NCBI GenBank assembly: GCA_014526335.1
Contig: JACTAT010000002.1
Location: 6,223,832 to 6,287,831 of the forward strand
DNA: 64,000 nt
Direction of reading: 5' to 3'
From: Chrysaora quinquecirrha
Taxonomy: Eukaryota > Cnidaria > Scyphozoa > Semaeostomeae > Pelagiidae
Shown here: positions 22,736-36,200 of the stretch, in pieces
How the letters are laid out: each line of letters begins with the position of its first letter
Position numbering within the stretch: the stretch's first letter is position 1
Program-made: the position numbers and the translations under genes
The notes under the pieces: model-generated
Seen by the model: only the letters and a program-made list of their open reading frames with translations
Database searches by the model: none
What the model was told of the DNA's origin: nothing

Positions 22736-25700
22736 CATCATTGATTAAAACTAAAGAAAAGAGACTCGTGAGTAGAAAAACGGAATATGAAACCAAAACA
22801 TTGCAAAATTTCACGCGTGTCTTTACAGGAGGTTAGATTTTCTATAATTTGACATTTCGTACAGAAATTTTGCAATATTTTGTCTAAACGCCATTTTACT
22901 GCATTTTTCATGAGTGTTTCAAATTTTAACATTGTTGGATATCTATGAAAATATTCTGGAATATATTTGATCCTTATATCCTTCAGAGATTCACATTTCA
23001 AAAGAGTGTGATATTCATCACCTACTTCACTCATGTTGCACATATCACATTTTCTTAATTCATAATTTATTTTACGCCATCTACCAGTCTCAACAGAAAG
23101 CTTGTGATTTGCTGTTCTGAACCAGCACAATTGTTGACTTAGTCTCAAAGGCAGTTTATGAAGATACTGCTCTGTTTCAAAATTTGCTTTTAGACATTTA
23201 TACATTTTTCCCTTGTGAGAGGAATCCATATCACAATACCATTTCTGTAAAAATTGGTCCTTAAGAGTATTGGTTACTACTTCTACAAGATGCTTACTAT
23301 TAGAGAAGCTATGTTGATCCCAAATTAATGAAAACCCAGTGTTATTTAAAATACTTTTAACATACTCGATCCATTTTATTTTGTAATCGTAAGAAAGAAT
23401 ATTATAGTACAACTTAACTGATAATTTTGTTTCTTTTCCTGTTAATATTTTTGTCCAAAAATTCATCACTCTTTTCTTAATTTCAATAGAGATAGGTAAA
23501 CGCCCTAATTCACCATATACCATATAATTTGGGGTTGATTTCCGTACATTAAGGAGCAATTTGAAGAATTGTAACTCTAACTGTTCAATCATAGTAACAT
23601 TTTCAAAACCCCAAATTTCAGCTCCATAAAGAAGTATTGGTCTTATAAGCGCGTCATAAAGTTTCAGTTTTAGGTCAATCGTCATATCAGTTGTTCTAGT
23701 TTTTAGAAGGACATATCTCATTGCTTTATTTGCTTGTGACTTAATATGTTTCATTGCAGATAAAAATCGTCCGTTACTTTTGAAAATCACTCCTAAATAC
23801 TTAAATTCCTTAACAATTTCTAATTTTTCATTTTATACTTGAATTCAAGTTTCTTATTATGTCTAGAGTTTTCGAGAAGATTAAAACTTTTGTTTTAGTA
23901 ATATTAACCTTAAGTTTCCAAATTTTACTATAAGTAAGTAAGTTATCAAGAGATCTTTGAAGATCTTCGGGTGCTGATGCAAAAATTACAGTATCATCTG
24001 CATAGAGCAATACTATTAATTTGATAATGTTATCTTGAGTGAAATTAGGACAATTTATTCCTTCACCACCAAAATTATAGAGAGAGTTTTCAAGATCGTT
24101 GACAAAGATCGCAAATAGCAAGGAGAAAGGTTTTCACCCTGTCTTACTCCGACATGGCAGGGAAGGTTTTACTCAGCTTTCCTTCTTTCTCTACTAATGA
24201 TTTGATACCACTATACATATTTCTAATAATTGTCAGACATTTACCCTTAATGCCATGATTTATTAGTTTAAGCCATAAACCTTTTCTCCAAACCGTATCA
24301 AAAGCCTTCTCATAATCAACAAATGCGCAGTATAGCTTTCTCCCAGAGTTTAAGTAATAATCAATAATCATATATAAGTTGAAGATATGATCAGTAGTTG
24401 AATAACCCGATCTAAATCCTGCTTGGTTTTCATTCATTAATTCGTTAAAGTCAAGAAATTTGGTCAGGCGTTTGTTCAAAATAGCTGTAAAAATTTTACC
24501 TAAGCAACTAACAAGAGTTATCCCTCTATAATTATTTGGATCAGATTTTTTACCTTTCTTTTTATAAATCGGTTTAATAATTCCAATTAACCAGGAATCA
24601 GGAAAGATTCCTGAATTAAGAATTAGATTAAAGATTAATGTTAAAGCGTTTAGTACTTGTGTACTACTGTACTTAATCAGTTCATTTGTGATACCATCCA
24701 GCCCTGGGGCTTTGTTGTTTTTCAGATTCTTAATAAGTTGACGTATCTCATCTTCCGTTATATTGTCATTTAAGATTGAGTTATCACAATCATTCATCAG
24801 GTTTATTGTTTCCTCATCTGGGTTTACTTCAGCGCTTTGATTTAAATTCTTAAAGTGATCAAATAAGGAGTTCAAAGACACATCCTTCAATTTTTCATTT
24901 TTCTTATTTTAATCAACGCCCAGAACTTTTTGGATCATTATCTTTAAGATTTCGAAGTTGGGAATTTAATTTTCTATTAAATCTGCCCTTGAATTTATTG
25001 ATTGTCTTTTGTATTCATTTTGGCCTTTATCATTAGATGTTTGTTGAAAGAGTTTTATTTTTAAGATAGGTTTTACGTTTTCTAGAATATTTAGTGCTTT
25101 TTCCTTACATTCTTTACCCCACCAAGGTTTATCACTTGATTTATTATGCTTCCGGTTATAATTATTTTTAGGAGAAAAGTTTTCTCAGCACCTTCAGATA
25201 ATAAGCTACTTAATTGTTCTACTGACCTATTTATAAGAGTTTTAGTTTTATCACTATTTGCGTCATTAGTATCAAATTCACTCAAGTCTTTATAAAGCTT
25301 ATCTAATTCTTTATGATCAATATTCTCGCAAAATGTTATCTTAGTTTCATCGTTCCACTTGAAGTTTAGTTTAAGCCTTTTGTCTAATTTCTTGTTATAA
25401 AAGTATCATTATCACTCAAATCTTCTTCTTCAAATGAAGTTTGACAATTGAGTTGTAATGAGAGAGCATTATGTACATCTGAAAAAAGTGGGTCAAATTC
25501 AAGAACAGAAAAATCACTACATTTGCACAGAATTTCGCAGCTTCCAATAGCATAGTCTATCACCGTTTTGTCGTGACAAGTAGGTTTTCCCAAACTCCTA
25601 TCGCTTCCTATTCTGCCATTCATAATATAAATGTCGCAGTTTTTGCACATATTAATTAAGTTGTCGCCATGACTATTTTTTCCTGAGTCTTGCGATTTTC

Positions 25701-27236
25701 TGTCTATCTGTATCCCGGCGTCTCTAAGTTTCTTCAAGTTGTCAGCCGTTTCCGTTGGTAATTCGTCATGGTCAATGCCAATATGGTCAAACAAGTCGGT
25801 GTCAAATTCTTCAAAGTCACGCAAATCTTTCGTCCTAGCATTAAAATCCCCTAATAAAACTATTTCATAATTTTTATTCTTAACATAATTAACACTACGT
25901 TCTAAATTATCAAACATATCATCCTCATAATATACCGAGTTAGCCGGTGGAATATACACGAATCCTAAGGAAACTAACTTCTGCATGTTAAAAATCTTTT
26001 TCTTTTCATGGATCCAGAGAACAATTTCTGAACTATTCTCCATGTCGAAGCTAAAATATTCGCTTATTCTATCTTTAATCGCAACAAAAATGCCACCCGA
26101 TTTTTTGTTTCTCTTATTCCTATTTTTCATGAAAGTCGTTTTGAAACCTGGCAAGTTGAAATCATCAAAATCATTTGTTTTTGATTCAGCAAAGGCTATT
26201 ATATCATAACTAGTAATAAAATCAAGAAATTCGGGAATCCTCGTTTTACTATAAAGCCCATTAACATTTAAAAGCAGAATTTTGAATTTATTATTCAAAA
26301 CTCGAGAAAAAGCAAACTTTCTTTTACCTCCATGACACCATTACTCGTCAATTTCAGGACAGAATTCTTGGCCATCTACATAAAGCTTGTCCAGTACCAG
26401 TTTAACTCTGTGACCTTTGTTTCTTGCATCTTTATAGTAATTCCAGAGCTCTTTACGTCGTTGCTGGATTTCTCTGGGGTATTGATCTCCCATACCAACA
26501 TTTGAATCTTTCAACTTACTGCCTTCCCCCTTCACCTTCTCTTTTTGCTTGTACGAACTAAACTTGGCCACTATTGGGCGTGTTTTCCTTGACCCATCTT
26601 CATTAAATTTAGCCCCCATTCTGTGAACTCTTTCAAACCTCATTTCTTCATCTATTTTCAATGATTCCTTTATCACTTCCTTAACTAGTTTTTCGGCACC
26701 AAGAGGGTCTTCTGCTGCTTCGCTCTCAGGAATATTGTAGAAAACCAGGTTTTCTCTCATCGAACGAGCTTGAACATCAATTATTCTCCTTTGATTTTTT
26801 TCTGCTAGGCTTCTTTGCTTGTTTAATTCATCTTTAATATCCTTCATTTCATCTTTTAGGTGTTCATTTTCTTTCTTCAAATTAAGCATTTCATTTCTCG
26901 TTTCCTTTAAATCCTCACTAAGTTTTTCAACAATTGTTTCTATCTTGTCAATCTTGTCCAGCTTTTTTAGTTGGTTTGATATGGTCAAGAACATGTTCTT
27001 AATGTCTTGAATTCCAGGACTTTCGTCCTTATCCGCATTAGTTGCATCCACAAAGGAAATAAGCTTACCTAATGGTGGTTCAGGTAATTGCTTATTTTTC
27101 TTCTTTGGGTCGCTAGCCCTTGTTGGAGTATTGAAATTTTTGTCCCCAGAAAGGCACGAAGAATTACGTTTGGAAACATTTGCCTGTTTATTTGACATCC
27201 TGTGTTCAAGATACCGCTTTGATCTTTCCGCTTAGA
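22736..27236 (-). mobile_element. Near full-length, decayed APE-type LINE with ORF1 and ORF2
   Basis: Non-LTR retrotransposon on the minus strand between the two FLVCR-like genes. ORF1 (27198-26341, intact, 285 codons) has a coiled-coil/RNA-binding layout with LVFYNIPESE and RFERVHRMG. ORF2 is in pieces. The endonuclease is 26298-25384 (KILLLNVNGLYSK, DFNARTKDLRDF, DYAIGS). The RT fingers/palm are 24890-24144 (NNKAPGLDGI, GFRSGYSTTDHI, VDYEKAFDTVW), then 24121-23828 carries YADDTVIFAS. The thumb and C-terminus are 23790-22738 (ILLYGAEIWGF) with a CDMCNMS...H...C finger. Frame changes and stops between the pieces show ORF2 is dead. No RNase H was seen. Clade is probably CR1/L2/Rex-like but not settled. 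Outer boundaries are approximate: A/T-rich runs lie near 27270-27302, and no clear 3' repeat tail was found. Confidence 0.9.
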
Positions 27237-28099
27237 AAAACACGTCTACTCCTCAGCGAGTCCCGAGTCCAAAAAAAAATAAAATAAAAAAAAAAAAAAA
27301 ATTTGTTGACCCTGTGGTCATAGGCCAAAGGACTCGCCCATTGTTCTTGCACACAAAAGGTCACGCGATATTTTAAACAGAGATAGCACCCCCGTCTTTT
27401 CGTTTCTTTTGATTCTTTGATAGCGAAATTTAGTAAATTCAACGGCGGTGATGGAATGTCTGAAGATATAACTGGTACCTCCCAAACATTCACGTAGGGA
27501 AAACAACTCTCAAAATATTTATGGAAGAGATTTTTTTTTCTTTCTTTATTTAAAGTTAGTTACTACATCAATAGCTTCTAAGTATAAAGCTAATTCAAAC
27601 TAACTACGAAACAAACTAAATTTAATAACTAAGACACATAATAGCTAATAATCAAAGTTAATGAGAAATTAATATGAAAGTTCGAATCAAACAAACTGAT
27701 TACTTTTAATAAAAACGGAAAACGAAAAAAGTGATAATTGTGTCGGCTTCATACAAATCCAACATTATGAATGTACTGCTTACATATATCGCAAGTACAT
27801 TTGAAGGAAACAAACGTTTTGATTCTAAAGGATGCGAGTTACAAGTCCTTTGTTATCTGTGTGAAAAACTTCAAAATTGTTCAACACGAAGACTTTTAAA
27901 GCTGCCGTCTTTGGTAAAGAATGTCGGGAAGAATGGAATGATTGCATAATTGTGGTAACAACAATGGTAACATAATAAAATTATCATTATAACTATCTAC
28001 TGTAGCAATATCTAAAGGAGAGAAGAGAATTTACAGTCATTGCTTCATTGTTTGTTCATAAATCAAACAGGATAACATCAATAACATGTAATACTTCTT
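27237..28099. other. Intergenic, LINE 5' flank to FLVCR-like copy 2
   Basis: Holds an A-rich tract at 27280-27302 and AT-rich sequence of no recognised identity. The short frames at 27206-27506 and 27731-27949 show no family features and are taken as chance. Confidence 0.5.
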
Positions 28100-29660
28100 T
28101 TAAGTCATAACATATTCGCTGTTAATTATAGATGATAAATAATTGGTTCTTGAGCCTTTGTTTTTAACAGCTAAGGAAAGAATAAATGCTAAAAAATACA
28201 ACGCTACAAGATAATAAACAACCCAAGTTGAACTAAAGTGATGATTAATAAGACTTGCAAATTGTGCAAGAATAAGACTATAAAGTTGACCAAACCATAA
28301 TAATGTTACACCAGAATCAGCCTCAGAAATTGGATAAGTTACTTCTGCACAATGCTCAAATGAAGTTGTGTAATATGTTGTAAATATGATTACTACAAAA
28401 ACATAAATTATATAAAATGCAATGAAACTATTTGTTAATTGAAATAAAGTAGCAAACAAGCCAACTAGCAAAAAGGTTGATGATGTTGTGACTAACGTAG
28501 TAATTCTGTAAGCATTTGTTCTATCCAATACAGTTCCAATTAAAACATTTGAGAACATGCTTGCAATCAATCCAGCCATCCCCATAGAGCCAATAACCAC
28601 TTCATGACCTTGAAATCTTGGGATCAGAATTTCATTCAAAACTATCAACCAAATTCTTTCTGTTGCAAAAAGTAATCCATGCACATGTAAAATAACATGG
28701 AATGAGCAATTCTTCAAGACATTCATGTACCGCTTTATAAATGCAAAGGAAATGTGACTTCTTGTATGAAGACAGCTTTTATTTCTAGCTGCTTCACTTT
28801 CACTTGGAGGAATTTTTGGTTTATCTTGAATCACAGAACAGATGAAAATAAATGTCATCACTGACTGAACAGCAACCGTCAGTTGGTAAGTTGATAAATC
28901 TTTGCCGATATCATCAATATTCTTGTGGTTTGCTACCATCAATGGAGGTTGGATGTAACCAAGTGCTAGTCCAAAGGAATCAGCTGCAATTGCAATTGAC
29001 GTAGCTTTGGCTCTTTCTTTTGAACCAAACCAAACAGCAGCAACTTTTGATGGCAAGAAGAGAAATGCTGATGTTGCAGCGGCACAACAAAAGTTTCCTG
29101 TTGAAAAAATTTTAATAGAATTCAGAATGAAACAGATAAAGCATGTTATAAAGATGAAAATATGAATTCTGAAAAATATGAATTCTGAATGTTGTAATTT
29201 ACATACCTGCAAAGAAAAACCAGTAACCATACTGACGATTAAATGAACCAATATATCTAATGCAACTTCCCAAGGAATTAAAGAAACCAGCAGTGACTAA
29301 TGCAGAACTGAGCCCCATTTTATCAACTAATTGAGAAAATGGAAACATCAACATTATTGAAACAAAAGCATAAACTATAGCAAGCCAATCTATAGCCATA
29401 GAATTTTTGCCATAATATTTTTGAAGAATATTGCTTATTGATGCAGTAGCAAAATTCGTTGACAGATTAGAAACAGTTATGCTAGAATATGCAGCTAAAA
29501 TCAACCATCTTCGACAGCTAAGATCGATGACTGGTTCAACAGTATTTTCTGAACACTGTGCTGGAATTACTTCTTCAGGCCCTGAACCATTGGAATGTGA
29601 AACGGAAGGCACTTCCAATAATTCGAGCTCTTGGCCTCCATTGATAGAATGTGAAGTCAT
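28100..29660 (-). CDS. FLVCR/SLC49-family major facilitator transporter, copy 2
   Basis: Paralog of the gene at 20825-22432, with the same two-exon structure and the same intron position: exon 1 29660-29207, exon 2 29097-28100. Shared blocks include GLSSALVTAGFFNSLG, FLPSKVAAVWFGSKERAKA, NEILIPRF-GHEV-IGSMG, and FEHCAEVTYPISEADSG. The N-terminus and central loop differ more (ELELLEVPSVSHS; SCLHTRSHISF). About 480 residues and 12 predicted helices. The start is set at MTSHSINGG (29660) by comparison with copy 1; an in-frame upstream Met at 29723 exists. Same family role as copy 1; substrate unknown. The pair arose by tandem duplication and a LINE now lies between them. Confidence 0.9.
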
Positions 29661-30059
29661 TTTTGCTTTTATCTTCTCTTGCCTATCAAATATCTTTGTG
29701 TAAAAGAAACATTCTGTTTGCAACTAGGCCAAGCAGGAGGAAGACTTCAGACAGTTTCGTTTATTTATTGAACTTCGATCATTGAACTTTGACTGAGAAA
29801 TGTTGAAACGCCGGGGGCAGGTGGCCGGGCCAGAAGCCGAGCGTGTCGCCGTTCACACGAGGCAAACAGAAGACCGCGGACCTTTGGACAGTAGAATACC
29901 TGAAGACCCCTTGCAAAGGTATCCAGAACAGAACAAACCAATAATCTGCAAGGATCTAGAATCATGCTAGAATCTAGTGAGAATTCACGCATGAACAATA
30001 GATTCACACACCCAACTCCTACAGGGATTCGTTAAACAAGAAAAAAAGCATGACAAGGG
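29661..30059. other. Intergenic, upstream of FLVCR-like copy 2
   Basis: Presumed promoter side of the minus-strand FLVCR-like gene. A short GC-richer stretch at about 29810-29880 stands out in otherwise AT-rich DNA. No gene was recognised. Confidence 0.4.
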
Positions 30060-33000
30060 TGCAGAACCAACCAGAACTCTGATAAGAGAACTAAAAGGAA
30101 GTCTCTGGTGAGGATCCACAACAGCGAGCAAGTCACTCATAATAATCAAGAACCAAAACAAAGACTCTGGGGAGCATGACCATCAAAGAACGGCAAAGTT
30201 TCTCGTAAGGTTCAGGAACCAAGAGTAAGTCACACTGTTAAGGATCAAGAACCTACTGATTCTGTTTTTTAAGATCCAGAACCAATAAAGCATCTTTGAT
30301 AAAGACCCAGAGAACCATAAGCAAGTCGCTGGTAAGGATCCAGAACCATTAGCAAGTTAAACTGGTAAGGATCTGGAACAATGACTGATTCTGTCGTAAG
30401 GATCCAGAACCATGGCTGATTCTGTGGTAAGGATTCACAAGCATGAGAGCGTTTTTGGAGAGGATAACAGAGCCATAAGCAAGTCACTGGTAAGGACCCG
30501 GAACCATGACTAATTTGATGGTAAGGATCCAGAACCAAAAGCACGTCATTGGTAGGGATCCAGAACCATGACTGCGTCTTTGATAAGGACCCAGAACCTC
30601 GAGCAAGTCACTGGTAAGGATCCAGAACCATGGCCAATTCTGTGGTAATGATCCAGAACCATGACAGCGTCTTTGGTAAGGATCCAGAACCACGGACAAG
30701 TCACTGGTAAGGATCAAGAACCATGGCCGATTCTGTGGCGGGCTCTGTGGTAAGGATCAAGAACCATGGCCGATTCTTTGGTAATGATCGAGAACCATGA
30801 CAGCATCTTTGGTAAGGATCCAGAACCACGGACAAGTCACTGGTAAGGATCCAGAACCATGGCCGATTCTTTGGTAATGATCCAGAACCACGACAGCGTC
30901 TTTGGTAAGGATCCAGAACCACGGACAAGTCACTGGTGAGGATCCAGAACCATGGCCGATTCTTTGGTAATGATCCAGAACCATGACAGCGTCTTTGGTA
31001 AGGATCCAGAACCACGGACAAGTCACTGGTGAGGATCCAGAACCATGGCCGATTCTTTGGTAATGATCCAGAACCATGACAGCGTCTTTGGTAAGGATCC
31101 AGAACCACGGACAAGTCACTGGTAAGGATCAAGAACCATGGCCGATTCTGTGGCGGGCTCTGTGGTAAGGATCAAGAACCATGGCCGATTCTTTGGTAAT
31201 GATCGAGAACCATGACAGCGTCTTTGGTAAGGATCCAGAACCACGGACAAGTCACTGGTAAGGATCAAGAACCATGGCCGATTCTTTGGTAATGATCCAG
31301 AACCATGACAGCGTCTTTGGTAAGGATCCAGAACCACGGACAAGTCACTGGTAAGGATCAAGAACCATGGCCGATTCTGTGGCGGGCTCTGTGGTAAGGA
31401 TCAAGAACCATGGCCGATTCTTTGGTAATGATCCAGAACCATGACAGCGTCTTTGGTAAGGATCCAGAACCACGGACAAGTCACTGGTAAGGATCAAGAA
31501 CCATGGCCGATTCTTTGGTAATGATCGAGAACCATGACAGCGTCTTTGGTAAGGATCCAGAACCACGGACAAGTCACTGGTAAGGATCAAGAACCATGGC
31601 CGATTCTTTGGTAATGATCCAGAACCATGACAGCGTCTTTGGTAAGGATCCAGAACCATGGACAAGTCACTGGTAAGGATCAAGAACCATGGCCGATTCT
31701 GTGGCGGGCTCTGTGGTAAGGATCAAGAACCATGGCCGATTCTTTGGTAATGATCCAGAACCATGACAGCGTCTTTGGTAAGGATCCAGAACCACGGAAG
31801 TCACTGGTAAGGATCAAGAACCATGGCCGATTCTGTGGCGGGCTCTGTGGTAAGGAACAAGAACCATGGCCAATTCTTTGGTAATGATCCAGAACCATGA
31901 CAGCGTCTTTGGTAAGGATCCAGAACCACGGAAAAGTCACTGGTAAGGATCAAGAACCATGGCCGATTCTTTGGTAAGGATCCAGAACCACGGACAAGTC
32001 ACTGGTAAGGATCAAGAACCATGGCCGATTCTGTGGCGGGCTCTGTGGTAAGGATCAAGAACCATGGCCGATTCTTTGGTAATGATCCAGAACCATGACA
32101 GCGTCTTTGGTAAGGATCCAGAACCACGGAAAAGTCACTGGTAAGGATCAAGAACCATGGCCGATTCTGTGGCGGGCTCTGTGGTAAGGATCAAGAACCA
32201 TGGCCGATTCTTTGGTAATGATCCAGAACCATGACAGCGTCTTTGGTAAGGATCCAGAACCACGGAAAAGTCACTGGTAAGGATCAAGAACCATGGCCGA
32301 TTCTGTGGCGGGCTCTGTGGTAAGGATCAAGAACCATGGCCGATTCTTTGGTAATGATCCAGAACCATGACAGCGTCTTTGGTAAGGATCCAGAACCACG
32401 GACAAGTCACTGGTAAGGATCCAGAACCATGGCCGATTCTTTGGTAATGATCCAGAACCATGACAGCGTCTTTGGTAAGGATCCAGAACCACGGACAAGT
32501 CACTGGTAAGGATCAAGAACCATGGCCGATTCTTTGGTAATGATCCAGAACCATGACAGCGTCTTTGGTAAGGATCCAGAACCACGGAAAAGTCACTGGT
32601 AAGGATCAAGAACCATGGCCGATTCTGTGGCGGGCTCTGTGGTAAGGATCAAGAACCATGGCCGATTCTTTGGTAAGGATCCAGAACCATGACTGCGTCC
32701 TTGGTAAGAATCCAGAACCACGGACAAGTCACTGGTAAGGATCAAGAACCATGGCCGATTCTTTGGTAAGAATCAAGACTCACGACAGGGTCCAAAACGA
32801 TGATCAAGTATCTGGAGAGGATACATCGAGAATGAGTATCAAGTCCTTCGTGAAATCAAGGACCATGTTAAAATCCAAAGCTTGTGCAAAGACCTCAGTG
32901 AAGGATCAGGAATTAGCTGACGATCTGGTAGAACTCTGACCAAAAATTTTGCACGGGCCTAGACTCATTCCAAAGGCTCTTTCAGTATCTATAACCAGGC

Positions 33001-33230
33001 ACGAATCTATTGCGACGGTTTTGATCAAATAATGAAAGACCCAGACCCAAGATTATGTTAGCATTCAGAAGCATGGAATCTGAAATACCAAGAGTTTGGT
33101 TGAAGTCCAAGTCTAAATGTTTGTTCGAGAGCCACATCAACTTGCAGACTCAGGTAAAGAGCAAGAGCCAAAACCAGGTTCTCTTAGGATCAAGCAGCAT
33201 GACCCTGGCAAACGCGAGGAAGACTTTGTT
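30060..33230. repeat. Minisatellite: 31-bp monomers, 93-bp higher-order repeat
   Basis: The core (about 30590-32770) is a tandem array of 31-bp monomers. Each starts GTAAGGATC or GTAATGATC, continues with AGAACCA, and ends in one of three tails: CGGACAAGTCACTG, TGGCCGATTCTTTG or TGACAGCGTCTTTG. The three types alternate to form a 93-bp higher-order unit. A variant containing TGGCGGGCTCTG is inserted recurrently, about every 200-350 bp. Both edges (30060-30590 and 32770-33230) contain progressively degenerate monomers, the pattern expected from unequal exchange homogenising the centre. Because 93 is divisible by three, several frames stay open for over 100 codons (for example 30701-31132 minus); these are artefacts of periodicity, not genes. 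Confidence 0.95.
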
Positions 33231-33395
33231 AGTAAATTAGTAACAGAATAACACAATTTTTGTTTCAGTTATTTACATTAAAAAATCTAACAATAAACAT
33301 GTTACAAGCTTTAAGAACATGATAGTACAGAAGTAATGTTTTCTTCTGAAGTATAAGTTTTTAACAGAGCTGAAAGTTCTTTTGACGTGGAATTT

Positions 33396-36200
33396 TCAAT
33401 ATTTGTAACCGGATTTCCTTTTTTGTTTTTTGATACTTCTTTGCCTGTTCTGGATTTCTCTTTTTGCAACGTCAAACCATGGCAATTCAAATTCACTAAA
33501 ACGAAATCAAATTTTGATTTTACTCTTTGTTTGTTATTCATTTATTGACATAATTGGTCAATATGTACAACAAAGTCGTTAATGGATTCATTTGAAGCTC
33601 ATAAATTCAACATTAATACGTTCAATATTCAGCATCATTAAATCAATTTTTAAACACCAATAATACATTGAGCATTCAACCTTCATCCATGCATTTGACA
33701 TTGAAAATCATACATTCAATATTCAACTTTAACATTCAACATAAATGAATTCAAGAAAAACATATGTTTAACATCGATAACTATTGACAACTCACGTTTG
33801 TTGCATCTGAGGAATTCTTGATCCTAAAGCAAATACTGGAATAGCATCTGAGATTTCTAAAGCCATAACTGGAAAAGGAACAACATTATCATAAATTATT
33901 ATGAAAATACGACAGTTTACAAGGAAATCTTAGTCAACAATGGAACCTTCACATACATCAATCTAAGACAAGCTAAACAAAACATTAAAGGGATGTATAC
34001 CGCGGTCACAAGAAGGATGAAGTGAGTCAAATTGCTTTTTGTTTAGATCTGACGTTGATCTTGTGTTTTTGACATCTTCACGACTTTTTTGCCGTTGCTT
34101 GAGAGATTCTTGCATTCGCTCTTGTCGTAATTGTTGTATGTCCCATCTGAATGGTCAGGAAATACAGTTATTAATCATGGCGAACCATACATGACGACTT
34201 AGAGAAATAAAATTACCATTAGGAAGAATTGAATTTGGTACCTTTTTCGGCGAATTTCGTCAGCTTCCATTTTTGAGTGGCGCCGCAAATAAGTTTCATC
34301 GTCAGTTTGCTTTTGAATATGAAAAGTACAATGTTAAAAAATTGAAATAAATAATTTAACGAGTAAATTAATTAAACAAAATAAAGAAAAAGAAGACTAT
34401 AATGATGAACCGGGAACCTCTTCATTTGTTTCTTGAATATCGCTATGCGAGCTTTTCGATTCTTCGCTTTTTTGTGTTTTTGTTTGAGTATTCTTCCAGA
34501 AAGGTACTGCAATAAAACATTAGTTACCGGTAAATGTATCAATCTTATTTCGAAAAACCGTTAAATTTGCACTAAAACTAAATATCACGAAAAAAACGTT
34601 ATTCTGTTGGCAAGCTCAAAGATCGTCACTATCCTAACAACATCGTACGTTTCATTGATCGATACACCTAGATAACTATCTTCAATGAAAACATAACGCA
34701 ACTGCAGCTGAGTTTAATCCGTTCCTGCTTTCAAGATTCTGTGAATGCTCCATCTTTCTGCAATCACAATCGTCTTAAGAAAATGGTGATAATGACTAAG
34801 TGCTTTCCATTGCATCCATGACATTGTGATAGTCGCGGGATTAGAATGTGACAGTTGTTGTAAACCATTATAATGAAACACAATCAAATGAAAGATAATG
34901 CAATGACAATACCTTGTATTTTCGATGTATTTCCAATATCTTTGGTTTGATCATTTTCAAATGAAGAATAGTTCTTTGAATGCAAGTAAGTAAAATTTGT
35001 TTTTAAATACATTCCCGTGCCATTATCTTTTCCTTGCTCTGATGATACTGTTATGGCTGAAGTATGACTCAAAGACTTTTTCAGCTTTTGATCACATCTC
35101 TCTGACAGACTTTTTCTGTAATGCATACATATGCATATGTTTATTTTATTTGGTTTTATTTATGAGCATCACTTATTAAGAGCACACAGATTGCTATAAG
35201 GTTTCTGTAATTTGGAATCTCTTCTTGAGTTTGGGTATTTAGAAAATAAAAGATAGTGTTAAAGGAGGCACCCTTTTTATTGTTGTAAAATTGAATTAGA
35301 CCTGCATTCATTTTCAAAATCAATTGTATTGAAAACATGTGATTTAACTATCTAGGGGCACTTGGTAATCACCCCTTTGTCTCAGTTGGAAAAATACAGT
35401 TGTCTTGCATTGCCATAACCATTTAGTTGATGTGTTCTTACCAGGCACCCCCATTGAGATTGACAACCTTGTCAACAGTGCAAGGAGGCATCTTTTGGGT
35501 ATCTGAATGGCACTGAACCAGTGCAATCCACAGCAGAAACCTAACACCTTAATATGCCTGTAAAGATGACTCTCTGGTGCCTGGAGGCATCATTTTACCT
35601 TTTATTATCATGCATTTTAGTTTTTCCTGTGTCAGCATCAGCATCATCTGTTGCTTTCCGAATTTTCAAAGCAATTCTTCTCTCCATCCGATTCAATCGT
35701 GCATTAAGCTAGATAAAGATAAACATTTAAAAATAGTTAAGAATACAAATTATTTGGATGGTTTAAAACAATTGATCCACTTGTTTGAAAAATATGATGT
35801 GTATCACATGAACCTGATCATTTTCTGTTTTCATTTGCTGAATAATTTTATCTTTTCTTTGGATAGTAATGTTTTGCTGTTCAATTAAATCAAGATGAAG
35901 CAATAAAAGATCGCGAAACTTGGTACTTTCCATCGAGTTTATATCGTATGAACATATTTTGTTTGTAAAATGACAGCTACATTTACACCTAACAGAGTCT
36001 TGAGTTTCTTTCCGGTCGCACGCATCATTTTCAGTGGCTAGGCCATCATCATCTTGTGTTTGTTGATGCATTTCTGGGCCCAGCTGAAGCTGAACGCTTG
36101 CGAGTTGATTATTTGATGTTGAAGGCGAATCTTTTTGGGGATTCTCCGATGATTGTTGAAAGGCATTTTCAGAAGAATCGCACTCTGATACATGAACCAT
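33396..36200 (-). CDS. MSL1: MSL1 homolog (male-specific lethal 1, PEHE domain)
   Basis: Scaffold of the MSL histone acetyltransferase complex that binds MOF/KAT8 and MSL3 and targets H4K16 acetylation. Exons: 36200-35814, 35708-35599, 35115-34913, 34506-34418, 34309-34242, 34146-34010, 33868-33796, 33495-33396. The N-terminus is low complexity, then a coiled coil (LLLLHLDLIEQQN, LNARLNRMERRIA) as in MSL1 dimerisation. The C-terminal PEHE domain is split over the last four exons: DDETYLRRHSKMEADE, RRKRWDIQQLRQERM, IPVFALGSRIP, FELPWFDVAKREIQ, ending GYKY. All phases agree. It is divergent from SUMO across a 279-bp promoter. Confidence 0.9.

Noticed and set aside
30269..32609. Several long minus-strand open frames encoding repeats such as WILTSDLSVVLDPYQ
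   Set aside because: They are open in more than one frame at once because the 93-bp unit is divisible by three, and they match no protein family. This is repeat periodicity, not coding.
30060..33230. CRISPR-like array of regularly spaced repeats
   Set aside because: There are no unique spacers, the monomers abut directly, and the genome is animal.
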